Notes: generated by a model not told the origin, from the sequence alone. 64,000 nucleotides of DNA from Carex sylvatica (GCA_964058845.1 CAXKVR010000008.1:496001-560000), one strand, 5' to 3'. Shown: positions 37,597 to 50,909, numbered from the stretch's first letter. Numbers and translations: made by a program.

Positions 37597-38126
37597 TAGC
37601 TAGGGGTGTCCATTGGGTCCGGTTTAGTCGGTTTTGAACCAAACCGAATTAGTTTGGACTAAACAGTTCAATTTTTTTTGGTCTAATGGTTTGGTTCGGT
37701 TTGCTCTTTAAAACCGAATGATAACTTCGGTTCAGTTTGATTTGAAAATTTTCGATACCGAAATAACTGAACCGACCAAATTTTTATATATTATGAATTT
37801 GGTCCGAACTGCCCCGTTTATTTCTTAATACCCCGCTTTATGTCTTAATCAATTGCGTTAAATACTTTGATTTTTTCTTAATATATATCCCAGTTTATTT
37901 CTTAATATACTTTTGTTTATTATAAATCAATTGCTTTAAATAAAAAATTAATAAATTTTGGTTTGAACCGAAGAAACTGAACAAATCAAAATAAAACTTT
38001 AGTTCAGTTCGGTTCGGTTGCAATGCTAAATCGATTCGGTTCGGTTCTATTTTTTAAACCATATTATAACTTTGGTTTGCCTAGTTCAATTCAGTTGAAA
38101 CCGAACCGAACCAATGATCACCCCTA
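37597..38126. mobile_element. Foldback hAT-like element with GGTTCGGTT arms
   Basis: The 8-bp duplication ATCGCTTC lies at 37,589-37,596 and 38,127-38,134 (the identity extends to 13 bases as CTAATCGCTTCTA). The left end TAGCTAGGGGTGTCC and right end GATCACCCCTA are inverted apart from a duplicated TAGC. The arms are degenerate GGTTTGGTTCGG / CCGAACCGAACC repeats. Confidence 0.8.
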
Positions 38127-38179
38127 ATCGCTTCTATAAATACTTCAACACCATATGCTTATAAGTAATTTTTGTGTTT

Positions 38180-38450
38180 TAGAAGTCCCAATAGTCAATT
38201 CAAACCGTACATGATATCCATATTAAAACGTGCTTGGAGATCTAATTTTACATTTTTTTATTTATTTTTAAGGTAAGTAGAAAATCATTGTTTTTATGAT
38301 TCAGAATCTTCTAAATCAATGAATTTTCTATCTATTTTAAAAAATAAAATAAAAATTTCAAAAAAATATATAATTTGGTCTCCAAGCACGTTTTAATATA
38401 GATATCATATTGAACGGTTTGAATCGGCTGTTTGAACTTTAAAAATACAA
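38180..38450. repeat. Palindromic MITE, shared-core family
   Basis: CAATTCAAACCGTACATGAT, TTAAAACGTGCTTGGAGATC and a mirrored right half (GGTCTCCAAGCACGTTTTAA, ATTGAACGGTTTGAATCG). The centre pairs GATTCAGAATCTTC. Confidence 0.7.
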
Positions 38451-39441
38451 AAATGACCCGGACCCAAATTTTCTTTTGCTTTGGCCTCAAAATATTCAGC
38501 ACCGGCCTTGACCAAAGAGATCAGCTGTATGAACTTTTTTCCTACCTGTCCCGATTTATTAAATATATTACAATAATATTTTAGAATTATGTGTCCATAA
38601 CTCTTCAGTTCGGACTCAAAATGATATTTGATGTGCAATAGGCATAGAGCCACACAGTAAAGGAAAAAGGAGAGGGAAAAAATAATAGGCATCGGGATAG
38701 GAAAAAAAGAAAAAAGAAAACGCGTTTTCTGCATTGGTAAAGGAAAAAGTAGATTAAATGATACAATTTTCATGTGTCTTTCTATGTGGCGAGTATATAG
38801 ATAATTAAATTTAGACTTCTACATGTTTGACAACATGAAACATATGTATAAAATCGATATTTTTAATTAAAAGTTGAGATTGAAATATGCTTTTGATGAG
38901 TGAGTGAGATCTATTTAATGAAGGGCTCAGATCTTATCTGGGTGAATAGATGCTTGGGATTCAAAATTTTCAACGTGGTATTATAGTAGTATATGATATA
39001 TGATATATGATATATGATATGATATATATGATATATATATACTGATACTGACTAGAGAATATAATTTTGTCAAAAATTGGTGACTTTTAAACCGTTGAAA
39101 TTTTAAATCACTTAATATACGGTAAAACGTATATTACATATCATCATATTTTTATAGGCTAGGCAAGATATGTGGATAATTAATATAGATTATGTCATTT
39201 ATTTCAAATTAAAACTTTATTACGAAATATTTTGAATATTGTTAAAATGAAAAATTGTCATAATCCTCCCTCTTTAAAATAGCTTTTCCTTCATATTTCT
39301 ATAAATTCCTAATTTTTAAATTGAATAGCATCACTAATTTACTTGGAAGTTTTAACATTGAATTGGATTAATTATGTTCCTACGTTTAATTCGCATTTAA
39401 TTCATTGTATCTCATTTCAATTGAAATGAATTGAATTCGTC

Positions 39442-39483
<42 letters not shown>

Positions 39484-40540
39484 GTTTATTTGTATAACAA
39501 TAAGGAACTCAATTTCTTTGCCAATGTCATTAAACGGATTATGCTTGGCTTTGCCTTGCCTGTCATGGAAAACTTAGGTGAAATATTGATAATCTGTCCA
39601 AACCGCTACTTTTAGGAAAATGATATATTTGAATTGAAATTCAGATACCGCTGTTCAAAGCGAGGAAGAAATTAAACGAGCCTATTATAATATACAAGCT
39701 ACGTACACCCGAATTATATATTTAACCACCCCAGACCCCAGTAATTAAATGAATCCACCAAACTCTCGTTTTCACAAAGAAAAACGTCAAAAGCGTTCTG
39801 TCAGCAAAAGATATATATCGATGGAGCCTAATTACGATTACATATTTAGTTGTTACCACTTGCGTAAACCACAGGCGCTATCTTAGATATATATGGTGAT
39901 CGATGACTTCTCTCAACGTACCTAACCTATATATATTTGGATGCACTAAGAATAGATGTTTTAATAAGGTGTGTTAGGTAGCTTAAGTCAACCTTGATTT
40001 TCATCGAATATCGAGTGCTCAGATTTGTCGGGAATCGAACAATGAATTAATCCAATACACGCGTAAACGAGCAGAGCAGAGCAGAGCAGAAGAAATTGGG
40101 TTAACAATTTGAGGCTAAGCCTGAGTTAGATTTGGGCTAACAAAAAAATCAAAGTATCCAACTCCAGTACTCCATATTTGGATACTGGGCCTTGGGCCTT
40201 GAGTCCAATTTCGCTACATCACACAAGCTTTTTCTAGTAATAATTTGAAGAATACCCTAAAAAGTCTCTCTTTTTGTTGGCTCCTACAGTCCTACTCCTA
40301 TCGATTTGTACAAATAAAATATGGTAAGTTTCAATCGAATCTTGACCGTTGAGACAAGAAACCTTTAAATATCTGCCCTTTCAGAAATTGTTTATTTATA
40401 TATATATATTAAATTAAATGCTTTTTCAAGGTCGAAAAACGCTTGTCAACAATAAACAAATAAATATCTTACCTCAAATTCCCATCCTTAAACCCTTCCC
40501 AAAGCCCTATCCGACGATGTGTGCCTTCGCTTGTCCATTC
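38451..40540. other. Gene-free stretch with microsatellites, upstream of the helicase gene
   Basis: Includes a GATATAT-type repeat (38,990-39,045), a (CT)n(TA)n compound microsatellite (39,440-39,483) and a GCAGA repeat (40,072-40,090). No gene recognised. Confidence 0.55.
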
Positions 40541-40544
40541 ATTT

Positions 40545-40553
40545 CTATATAAC
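40545..40553 (+). promoter_or_regulatory. Probable TATA box of the RH3-type helicase gene
   Basis: CTATATAAC lies about 55 bases upstream of the start ATG and is followed by a pyrimidine-rich stretch (TCCCTCCCTCATACTTCTCT). The short distance implies a leader of only about 25-30 bases, unless transcription starts further upstream. Confidence 0.45.
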
Positions 40554-40603
40554 TTCCCTTATCCCTCCCTCATACTTCTCTCTGTCCCCTCTCTAGCTCA
40601 ACC

Positions 40604-43600
40604 ATGGCATCCCTCCTAGGCACCTCCTCCCTCTTTCTTTCCCCTTCAATTGAGCTTTCGGGGACCAAATTATCCATCAAGCCTCAATTGCTCCCGCTCA
40701 GGCCACAGCTGCGTTCTCTCGTGCCGCTTGCTGTCGCTTCGCCGAATTCTGTCAACTCAGTGCTCAGCGAGGAGGCCTTCAAGGGCCTCGGCGACTTCTC
40801 TAAGTCGAGTCTCGGAGAGGATGAAGAGGGTTTCAGCGGAGATGAGTATGAATCTGAAATGGACATGGAGGATTTCGCCAACGGAGAGTTAGTGGGAGGC
40901 GAAGGAGAGCTCTCCATCACTAAACTCGGGTTACCTGAAGAGCTAGTTCAAAGCCTGGAGAAGCGAGGCATTACAAGTCTCTTCCCTATTCAGGTCCATA
41001 ATATGTTATTTTCTTTGTGTTCAACCTAGAATTTTAACTACTACCAGTGTGTATCAGTGTATGGACAGGTAGTGGGTAATTTTTTGAATTTATATATGAT
41101 GCTCAAGTCTCAATTTATTGTTCTTGTTAGTTTTCATGTACAAATTTAGAAGGAAAATAAAGCATCAGGCATTTCTTTGTAAATTTTATTTCAAGCAACC
41201 AAACAAAAGTGGCTGTATTTACCTTTATTATCTTTTCTATTTTGAACACTTGCAGAGAGCTGTGCTGGTTCCTGCTCTTGAAGGCCGTGACATAATTGCA
41301 CGTGCCAAGACTGGTACAGGGAAAACACTTGCTTTTGGAATCCCTATTATCAAGCGACTCATGGAAGAAGATGGAGCTCTTAGCGGAAGGTAGGACTATG
41401 CTGGTATTTAGTATTGAGGCTCTTTTGCAAATTCTACCTAATTGCTTAACATATAAGCAAATAAGTCTTTCGACTTTGCATTTAGATGTGAGCTATTAGA
41501 CTTGCAACATTTTCGGCTGTCATTCTACGATTGCAAGGCCATTTTCCACTTTTCTAGGTGCAAGTTGGTCAATTTTTTGGTCTGCGTATTGTCACTGGTT
41601 CAAGTGCTCCAACAGCAACAACAACAACCGACCTTTAGTCCCAAACGTTCAAGTGCTCCAATTAGTAAAAAAAATAAAAAAAAATAAAAAAAAAATCATT
41701 GGTGCTATATGAAAGTTGCAGTTCTTGAAGATCGATACCAGCTGTTTGGTATCTGATCTTTTGTAACTCTATGGTTTCTTTACTGAAATCGGTGAGGCTG
41801 AACCTCACTATTATATAAGAAAAATGAAAATTGCAGTGAAGCATGATTTGTAATTTGTTATTATTTTCCTTAACTTATGGTTCTTTTCTTTCTAATTTAG
41901 ACGGTCAAGTCACCGGCTCCCACGGGTTTTAGTTCTTGCACCAACACGAGAACTAGCAAAACAAGTTGAGAAAGAAATCAAAGAATCGGCACCATACCTC
42001 AACACTGTCTGTGTGTATGGTGGTGTTTCATACCAACTACAGCAGAAGGCCTTATCTCGTGGTGTGGATGTAGTTGTCGGCACGCCAGGCCGGCTGATTG
42101 ATTTGATCAAAAGTGATACTCTTAGGTTGGATGAAGTCAAGTTTTTGGTGTTAGATGAGGCTGATCAAATGCTGGCTGTTGGGTTTGAAGAGGATGTAGA
42201 GGTGATATTGGATAATGTACCTGCTGTGAGGCAGAGCATGCTTTTCTCTGCTACTATGCCAGGATGGATTAGAAAGCTGACGAGAAAATACTTGAATAAC
42301 CCTTTGACAATTGATTTGGTATTACTCTGTCATCTTTTTTTGTTTTGTTTTGGTATTTTAATTTTGCAGCTTATTTCTATACTTGTTCATGGCTCCCTTC
42401 TTTTGCACACATCGTCATATGTGGTTGTTTTCAACCTTTTGAATTTAGCAATTTATACTGATTCAATTTCAGTAGAATATCAGAAGAGAAAGAAATAAAT
42501 AGAATTATATATTGATTTTTTACTTATTCTTTAGGTTGGCGAACAAGAAGAGAAGCTTGCCGAGGGAATAAAACTATATGCACTCCCAATTACACCTACA
42601 ACAAAACGTACTGTTCTGAGTGACTTAATAACGGTATGTTTATTCCTTGACAAGCATCCTTTATCTAATCAAAACATCTGTTACTGTGTCAATGTTTATT
42701 TTAGAAGTCTTTCCAAAAGATTGCGCAGACACAGAGAAATATCTCAATGTCTCTTTTTAGTTTAAAGATGCTCTGTTTCCCACTAATTTTCCAAAAGCTA
42801 AGTTTTATCTGGGACAGTGTCTGACAGTTTTAGAAACTTTTTTCTTTTTTGCTTATCTTTAGGTGCATGCAAAGGGAGGAAAGACAATAGTGTTTACCCA
42901 AACAAAGAGGGATGCCGATGAGGTATCGATGGCGTTGACAAATAGTATTGCGGCAGAGGCACTCCATGGTGACATTTCCCAGCATCAGAGAGAGAGAACT
43001 CTGAATGGTTTCCGCCAAGGGAAGTTCACCGTGCTTGTCGCAACCGATGTTGCATCAAGAGGTCTCGACATACCCAATGTTGACTTGGTTTGTCTCCCAA
43101 TCCCTTTGTAGTCTTTTGATATGTTCATAGATTTGAGTGTTCAGTATGAAGAAGCTTTAAACTTCCATCTAATATATTTGATTGGGAATTTCAAGCTGTG
43201 GCAATACAGTGGTAACTAGGGGGCAAACAGATCAGATTTGGACGGACAGTACCTAACCGTATCCATACATGTTATTATTTTTCGGATACAAATATGGATA
43301 CAGATAGGTTTTTATGCAGATATGAATTGGATATTAAACAATTACAAATATCGATTGGATACTAGCAAATATGAGTGCAAATAAGATAATTAAATCAAAG
43401 AAACTCTAATAATAAAAGACAGCGATACATGCACCTAGTTGATTAAAATTTATGCTCTGGAAGAAAAAAAATATTTATTTTTCTAAAAAAAAGTATATGC
43501 TTCGATTCAGTGCCTGTACCTTACACATTGGGCTCATATAATGAATGGAAGTATAGTTAATTTCATTTAGATAAATTCAGCAGAAAACAAATGGGCTTGG

Positions 43601-46600
43601 AAAACAAATGTTGCCTAATCGGCTTTGGTAGCTGGATCATGGCATGTCGCATATCATAGGAACAAGGATAGAAATCAGATTTCATGGATGTACTGATGGA
43701 TATTCATGAATCTGGAAATTTTGGATGCGGATAGTTATTTGTATCCATATATTTATTCGTTTTCAAATTAGAAGCCGTATCCGTTGGAATGATATTCATA
43801 TTCATATCCTAAAATATATGTAATCCACTAAATTATGGATTCAAATTGGGATACATTTGGATAATATCAGATCTGTTTGCGCCCCTAGTGGTAATTATCA
43901 AGAATTTTTTTCAAGATTTTAGAAATGCAGCAGCCATAGCTTCTGCAAACATCTCTTTTAGTGTGTTTGGTGGGATTTTGGTTCCTCTTGTGATTTTTTT
44001 GTTTGGTTAATTCTATGTGCCTTTTCATCTTGTTTATTGTGGCCTGCACTATGCTGAGAATGACTTGCTGGATGTACTTTTATACCAGTTCAAACGTGTA
44101 CTAGTCATGTCTACTTTTGAAACATACCGATACTAAAGACTTTCCATTTTGCAACCAATTCTGAGAAAATTATTTTCTATTATCCTTTACATTCACAAAT
44201 GGAGCCATTGTATGTTCATATTCGTTGAACTTCATACCTGAAAGAAGAATCACAAAGATCATAACTCCCACTTCAATGCAGATTATTCACTATGAACTTC
44301 CAAATGACCCTGAGACATTTGTGCATCGGTCAGGCCGCACTGGCCGTGCCGGGAAAGCTGGGTCCGCCATTTTGATGTTTACAAACAACCAGAGACGCAC
44401 TGTCAAGTCACTTGAGCGGGATGTTGGTTGCAAGTTTGAGTTCATTACCCCGCCTGGGATTGAGGAGATCTTGGAGTCATCTGCAGAGCATGTGGCTGCC
44501 ACACTCCGTGGGGTCCACCCGCAGTCAATTGAGTACTTCCTTCCTGCAGCAGAGAAATTGGCTGCTGAGCTTGGCAGTAATGCCCTGGCCGCCGCCTTGG
44601 CGCAAATGAGTGGCTTCAGTCAACCACCTTCTTCACGGTCTCTAATCAGTCATGAGCAGGTAATATTATATTTAACTTTTGGAAATGTGCAAATGCTACC
44701 TTCTCTCAAGGAATTGCATGAAAAATCTCCCCTTGACGATTTTCTAGGGGCTCAATTAATTTGGAAATTTTAGAAACAAATTGTGCTACCGTCACTCGGT
44801 GCTCTTCACACCTTTAGTACATGCATCACAAAAATTGTTGTGTATGAAAGAAGATGATCCTGACAAGAATTGAGGGCTTTCCTGTTTTATCTTGTTTCCA
44901 GTAACCTGTTGAGGATGCTAAATTTAATTTAAATGTTTTATCAGAGCATCATTTTGACATCAATCACACTATTGATCTGGTTAGTTAATGTTTGTTAAAG
45001 ACCCAAACTAAAATAAGGATGTTGTTGTCTTAATTTCTTACAAGATGTTATCTTTTTACTAATATTCAAATTTTTGGGGCTAAGTTTCTTGAATATTTAG
45101 GGATTTTACAAGTTGTTTCTTATTTCAATACTTGAAACTATGCTGACTCCAAATGCGAAGTATAAATATTTAGTGGTTATTAACTAGTAGTTATTATGAT
45201 AAAAAAGTCGAAGAAATCTCTTGTGTGTGATTGCATGTTCAAGCTACCTGATTTTTTTTTTGTATCTTGTATGATCAATTAATATCATCTGTCAGGGATA
45301 TGTGACGATACAATTAATTAGAGAGCCAGGGTACTCCAGAGGCTTCTTCTCTGCCAGAAGTGTCATGGGCTTTCTCTCTGATGTCTATCCTGACGCTGCT
45401 GATGAAGTCGGGAAAATACAATTACTTGCTAGTGAGGGGGTAAATTGTTTTCTTTAATCAATAGTTCCAAGCCTCTTTCATGGAATGATGCTTCATATCA
45501 TCTAGCAACCCAAGTTATATATTTTTTAAGTTGCATTAAAATAAATCAAAGCTTCCTTTAGGTCCAGGGAGCGGTTTTTGATTTACCAGAGGAAATTGCA
45601 AAGACGCTATTAAATAAGGAATTGCCACCTGGAAACACCCTTTCCAAGATCACAAAGGTATTTGTTTATTTTATATTTCTATAAAGAAGGTTAGGTTCTA
45701 TTTGGTCGAGCTAAATAATTATCTTATCTAGAATCTGCAAAGGTTCCTTCCTGTTTTGGTTATTGCTAAAGCCCCTACTTTCATAGTTTCATGGAAACTT
45801 GGAGTTAATCTCCTCCTGCTAATTGGTTTATAGCAAAATAAACTTGGCCAATTGTCGGTCATGGTTTACTGCACAAAGCAATATGCTTACCGAAGTACAA
45901 CAAGACGGTGCACCATATATACACCAAGTTCAGTAATATATTACAATGTTAAAGTCTCTTTATGACCTTCTCAGAGTTGAACTTCTTTCCTCCACAAAAT
46001 TGTTTAACTGGCCACACCAGAATTCAAAATTTGAGGTACTAAATTACCATGTAGATGTGATTTGGGTTTAGGACTCAAATTATGTTCAATTATGGTCAAA
46101 TTAACTAAAACAGTGAAACTCGGTAAACATTTCCAACTTTGTTGAGATTAGTCTTGTCTCGGGTCGATTCTGCTCCAAATTGGCTGATTTTACTTGGGTA
46201 AGGAAATGACTAAAACAACCACTAATTGAACTAGATTGGCCTTTCATAATATGAAAATAATAACCGATTAGGAATTTCAAACTTGTCAGGATTCGTATTT
46301 TTATATGTTTACAAGTGCCTTTTTGCCGTCATATCATGGTTACATTCTGAATATGGCATTGTTTGCTTGGTTATCTTTCCTCCTTCACAGCTTCCAGCAT
46401 TGCAAGATGATGGCAGCCCAGCAACAGACTTCTATGGGCGGTTCTCGAGCCAGGGACGCGGTTCAAGATCCGGCCGGAGCAGCGGAGGATCCAGTAGGGG
46501 CGGTAGAAGTTGGAATGGTGGGGGCCGAGGCCGCCAATCAGGCAGTGATGACGAATATAGTGGCGGTGGGCGCAGCTTCAGGCCTCGTGGCAATGACTGG

Positions 46601-47732
46601 TCAAGATCTCCTCGAGGTGGAAGCAGCATCGATGATTGGTCAGGGGGCAGAAGATCTGCCCGTTCGGACGATGATTGGTCAGGGGCCAGACGATCTGCCC
46701 GTTCGTCCTATTCCGGCGGAAGAGGAGATAGGTAATCACAAACTCTTTTTTAAGTTTTGTTGGATTTAACTGGGGTTTTGTTTGGGCAGGTTGCTTCTTT
46801 TAAACCTTTTGAGATGGATATATGGGAGTGAGACTATGGTAATATGCATATTACACCATGGCCCGTGCTATGAACTCATATCTCTGTTTTTAAGGTCCAA
46901 ACAGTTGATCTTTATCGTTTAACATTCTCTTCATATTAAAATGTACTTGTAGACCAAATTTTATATTTTGTAGAGTTTCTTTTATTTATTTTTTTATAGG
47001 TAGAAATTCACTGGATTTGAAAATTCTGGACCTTCGAAAATCAGTGATTTTCGACCTATCTAAGAAATAGTAAACAAATCCCAAAAAAATGTAAAACTTT
47101 GTCTACAAGTACGTTTTAGTATGGAGATCATGTTTAACGGTTCGGATCAGCTTTTTAAACTTTGAAAATAAAGATAGCACGGGTTGATCCGTAATATGCA
47201 TAATACCATAGCCTCACCTATTAATATGGATATCCTTTAAAAATATCTACTTCAAAGTGCAATGCGACAGATTTATCTGACACATTGTAGTTGTATTGAT
47301 GAGGGCCTATCTATTTGTGATTTAATTTGTATTGTAGTAGCAGAATGTTCATAAAACAAGTTTTTTTTCTTTAAGAAAACACTTTATGCATGAAATATGA
47401 GTATTTTCATTCTGAAGGAAGTGCATATCATGTAGATAAAATCCACATGCTAAAAGAATACCAAATATGAGATTGGTAAAAAGATTATGATAGCTGCAGT
47501 GGCAGTAACTGCTGGTAAAAAAGGTCATAGTAACAAATCAACAATCTTTCATACAAAGTTAGCCCACTTAATTAATCTCAAATGAAAGCAAATAGTAATG
47601 TTTTCCCTGGAACTAATTATTACTTGTGGAAAACTCTGAATTTGTAACAGAAGTTTTGGAGGTGCTTTTGGAGGTGCTTGCTACAAGTGTGGTAGACCAG
47701 GGCACCGTGCAGTAGATTGCCCTGGCAATTAA
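40604..47732 (+). CDS. RH3: Chloroplast DEAD-box RNA helicase, RH3 type (10 exons)
   Basis: Exons: 40604-40993, 41256-41389, 41901-42318, 42535-42633, 42863-43087, 44282-44659, 45296-45439, 45562-45657, 46391-46731 and 47651-47732. All have GT/AG borders and stay in frame, giving 768 aa (Arabidopsis RH3 is similar in size). A Ser/Leu-rich transit peptide and an acidic stretch occupy roughly 1-105. The Q motif ends at FPIQ (130). AKTGTGKT is at 147-154, PTREL 189-193, TPGR 236-239, DEAD 260-263 and SAT 291-293. TDVASRGLD is in exon 5 and HRSGRTGR at 437-444. A GUCT domain (about 505-600) is followed by an Arg/Gly/Ser-rich tail with DDWSG repeats. A CCHC zinc knuckle ([14 protein letters not shown]) ends the protein. 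RH3 proteins act in plastid group II intron splicing and ribosome assembly. No defects were seen. Intron 5 carries a hAT-like element and intron 9 a MITE. Confidence 0.96.
41611..41647 (-). repeat. SINE-like 3' tail in helicase intron 2
   Basis: (CAA)n followed by CCTTTAGTCCCAAACG, the same motif as at 196-240, on the antisense strand of the gene. CAAGTGCTCCAA occurs on both sides (41,601 and 41,649), which could be a target duplication of about 12 bases. Confidence 0.45.
43217..43887. mobile_element. Foldback hAT-like element with GGATACGGAT-type arms, in helicase intron 5
   Basis: Flanked by GTGGTAAC (43,209-43,216) and GTGGTAAT (43,888-43,895), 7 of 8 identical. The ends TAGGGGGCAAACAGATCAGA and TCTGTTTGCGCCCCTA are inverted. 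The arms contain repeated ATCCATA/GGATACAAAT words. 671 bp, no ORF of note. Confidence 0.75.
46829..47217. repeat. Palindromic MITE in helicase intron 9, shared-core family
   Basis: Ends GTGAGACTATGGTAATATGC and GCATAATACCATAGCCTCAC are inverted. The interior has ATATTAAAATGTACTTGTAG and its inverse, plus the core CAAATTTTATAT. No clear target duplication. Confidence 0.8.
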
Positions 47733-48486
47733 ATACTTGTGCATACCAGATGAGTCTCTATCTACGTCAAGACTATTTTTGGGCTCTCCTGATATCTAAC
47801 AAAGATTATTTCGGATACAATGGAAGGCACACTAGGTGAAGAAATTCGTTGAAAGTTCTCTCAGAGATTAATAGATGTGCATCTCCAGGGGTGGCTTGAA
47901 AGAAGGCATGGTTGCTTGAGGCTTTCAAGAAAAGAGGTTGAATTAGGTTAACTATCTCATCTTTTGTTCTTATCTGGCTTTGCTTAGTGGGATTAATGTT
48001 GGGCCTTTTTTTTGCTTGTTTTACCTTTAATTTGTGTTATGTTCTTGCTTTATAGCTTTATGTTATAGTATGTGCACTTTGGTTTATAAGCATACGTGTT
48101 ATTGAAATGAACATTTCTTTTTTATTTCAAACTGTGCCATGCAAAATCCCAGAGAGTATGTCACGATGTTTATGTTGCACGTAGTGAGAATTGGTAATTA
48201 AAAAAGCGGGCACTAACGGTTATTAGTTTCCAGATGTTTTGTTTGTTTGATTCAATAACGGAATCATAGGATTTGCAGTACAGCATAGAGTGAGAAACTG
48301 AGAATCCTTTTATTATGGGAGCAAGAAGAAAAAGATCATTGCACGATTTTTAAGTTTTGAGAGAATGAATTTTAGTTATGAGATGTGCGCGAGGCATCAA
48401 ATTGACTGAAATTTTTATTAATAGGAAAATAATTAAATAAATATTAACAATGGAGAAAAAAATTGTGTTTTTTTAACATCTAGAAA
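47733..48486. other. 3' flank of the helicase gene
   Basis: Contains the probable 3' UTR. T-rich segments and AATGAA/ATTAAA-like words near 48,000-48,120 could serve polyadenylation. No other gene seen. Confidence 0.4.
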
Positions 48487-49021
48487 AAATGTGATAGTTT
48501 ATAATGTCCTCAGAACGTTATAAATTATCACGGCCAGCTTAGTGAAAATTTAATTACTCTCTTAACTAAATTGCGAAAAAAAAAACTCTGAACTTCATAG
48601 TCCATCACGGCCAAAGAACTTCATAGTCCATCACGGTCAGAGAAAACAGTATGCTTCAGCTGTCCTCTGGCCGTAATAGACTATAAAGTCCTCTGGTCGT
48701 GAGCAGAGGCAGATTCACTCTTATTGAATAGAGATCAATTTCAAAAATTTTGTACTCAAATATAATTTTTCTATATAATTTAAAAAAAATACTATGAATA
48801 CTATATAATTGACCTCCATATTTTTCGTGAAAATTTTATATGATTGATCCCCATACGAAACTCTTAAAATTTGACCCCCATAACTTGAAAGTCTACCTCC
48901 GCCCCTGATCGTAAGAGTCTATAAAGACTAAGATTTTTTTTTTCGCAGTTTAATTAGTTTGTAATTAGATTTCACTAAGCAGACCGTGATAGTTTATAAC
49001 GTTATAAACAATCACATTCAA
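48487..49021. repeat. Inverted-repeat element (ATGTGATAGTTTATAA ends) with nested insertion
   Basis: The left arm (TGTGATAGTTTATAATG, TTATCACGG, GCTTAGTGAAAATTTAATTA, TTGCGAAAAAAAAAA) is mirrored on the right (TTTTTTTTTTCGCAG, TTTCACTAAGCAGACCGTGA, ACGTTATAAACAATCACAT). The left side also has a ~28-bp tandem copy (ACTTCATAGTCCATCACGG at 48,592 and 48,619). Confidence 0.65.
48704..48907. repeat. Nested 204-bp MITE with CAGAGGC/GCCCCTG ends
   Basis: Sits inside the inverted repeat of 48,487-49,021. The ends CAGAGGCAG and CCGCCCCTG are roughly inverted. The flanks GTCGTGAG and ATCGTAAG agree at 6 of 8 bases, compatible with an old hAT-type 8-bp duplication. Confidence 0.55.
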
Positions 49022-49614
49022 TAGATTATGTACCCCATTTTATAGTTGATGTTATATTTGGATCCGAGATAGATCAGACTGTATGATATTTATACTTATG
49101 TTTGTTTATTTGTTATGTGACTGATGCTTGATATCTATATTATTGTGCTTCCGCTGTTGTTTGATTATTTTATTATATTAGCCTTGTGTACTTAATAAAT
49201 AATTAAGTATGAGGCAAGATTGATTACATCTTAATCCATAATTTCTTGTTTGAGTTGTGACAAATTATACGATGAGTTTACGATACTATATACATAACAC
49301 CGATATAATTCTAATACCAACCGCTTGGTGTTACAGCTTCAGACCTCGATTTAATAAATAAATAAATAAATGGATCAATCTAATAGAAAATATCTTACAT
49401 TTTTTATTATAAAATAGTTTCTTTTCGTCTAAAGGAAAAAATGAGTTGTGATTTGAATTATTGAAATAATATGGAAAAAAAATTTGGGACTATCGTTCCT
49501 CTTTGGAAAATAATGATCTTAAAGGCAGTATCCACCGTCAGATCTAAATCTAATGACCCGGATATCGTAGTTTTTATATGTTCATCGACTAGAGTCAACT
49601 TGCTCAGATTGAAA

Positions 49615-50061
49615 TAGGGGTGTAAACAGATCGGATACTATCCGATTTCGTCCGGATTTGAATCCAAAAAATTATCTAAATTATCCGATCCGTATTTATA
49701 TCCGAAAAATTATAACAGATAAAGATACGATAAGACTTTTAACTATCCGTATCCGATCATTTACACTTTTAAATTACAACAAATGTGCTATATATTCTTA
49801 AATTGATTTATTAAATTACTACCAATAATTTATTAAATTACATATAGATATATATTTTGATAAACAAGTGATTAATATTTTAATAATATAATATATATTT
49901 TGCAACCAACAAGCTAATTATGAAAAATATCCGTATCCGTCCAATATCTGATCCGTGTCCGTAACATTTGATATTTGATCCGTATCTGTATCTGAAAAAT
50001 TATAACGGATACGGATACAGTAATACTACTATCCGATCCGTATCCAACCGTTTACACCCTA
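49615..50061. mobile_element. Foldback hAT-like element with ATCCGTATCC arms
   Basis: Exact 8-bp duplications GATTGAAA at 49,607-49,614 and 50,062-50,069. Terminal inverted repeats TAGGGGTGTAAAC and GTTTACACCCTA. The arms are degenerate TATCCGATCCGTAT words in opposite orientation. 447 bp. Confidence 0.85.
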
Positions 50062-50069
50062 GATTGAAA

Positions 50070-50909
50070 TCCTTCCATTACTTAATTTGCTGAATCTTAA
50101 AATGCCAAGCGAGGAGGGACCATGGGATGAAAGCACAAGCTGTCACCATGTGACACACGACCAACCATCTGAAATTCTGAAGGAATTGTAAGAGAAGCTT
50201 GATTAATTAATTTGTTTAAGCTAAAATCGCCTTAAGAGAGTCCGACATGATAAGGTCAATAATGTTCCTTCTCTACCTAACACACCTGATTCCAGAATTT
50301 CTACTCATTTGATTATTTGCTTCGGTTTCCTCTGTGATTCTGTGAAACTATGAAACGAGTCAACGACTTGGTCAAATAATTTGCATGATTAACCTTACAA
50401 TCTTTTTATCTACGGTTGTACCCTCTGAAAATTTGTATTTGCTATTAGAACCAAAACTGGTGGTGCCCTTTAATAGATTAAATTTTCAAGTTTTAACGAA
50501 TTGTCGCTGCCTCGCAAAAGATAGTATATGTATTAAAATAAAGTATTTTCCTCACCAATTACGATAATTTTTTATTTCTACAAAATATTATAAAATAAGA
50601 GATAGAAAGAGAAAGAGTATCTCATATTTTCAATATATAGAAAGATCGATATCCATCGATCCAAAATTTTGTTTTAAATTTTCATTTTTCAGCTTTTGCT
50701 GATTAAAGTTTACTTTAGTATATGTGAAGGTTTATAAAATTGACAAAAGTAAATCTAGAAAAAAAATTGAGAAAGCTGAGAAAAAAAATTAAAAAAGTTT
50801 TTGGATCGCTAGAATTTTATCGATTCAAAATTTTGGTAAAAATTCTATCTATTGTTTTATAACATTGAAATATTGAGCTACTTTTTATATTTTTTTCCTC
50901 TTATGTATA
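50070..50909. other. Gene-free stretch
   Basis: A small imperfect hairpin lies at about 50,640-50,850 (GATCCAAAATTTTG...CAGCTTTT against AAAGCTGAG...TTTTTGGATCG). No gene recognised. Confidence 0.5.

Noticed and set aside
39440..39483. CT/TA run considered as a promoter element
   Set aside because: It is a compound microsatellite more than 1 kb from the nearest start codon.
40684..40920. Minus-strand frame opposite helicase exon 1
   Set aside because: Shadow of the GC-rich coding exon on the plus strand, which has a clear start, transit peptide and splice continuity.
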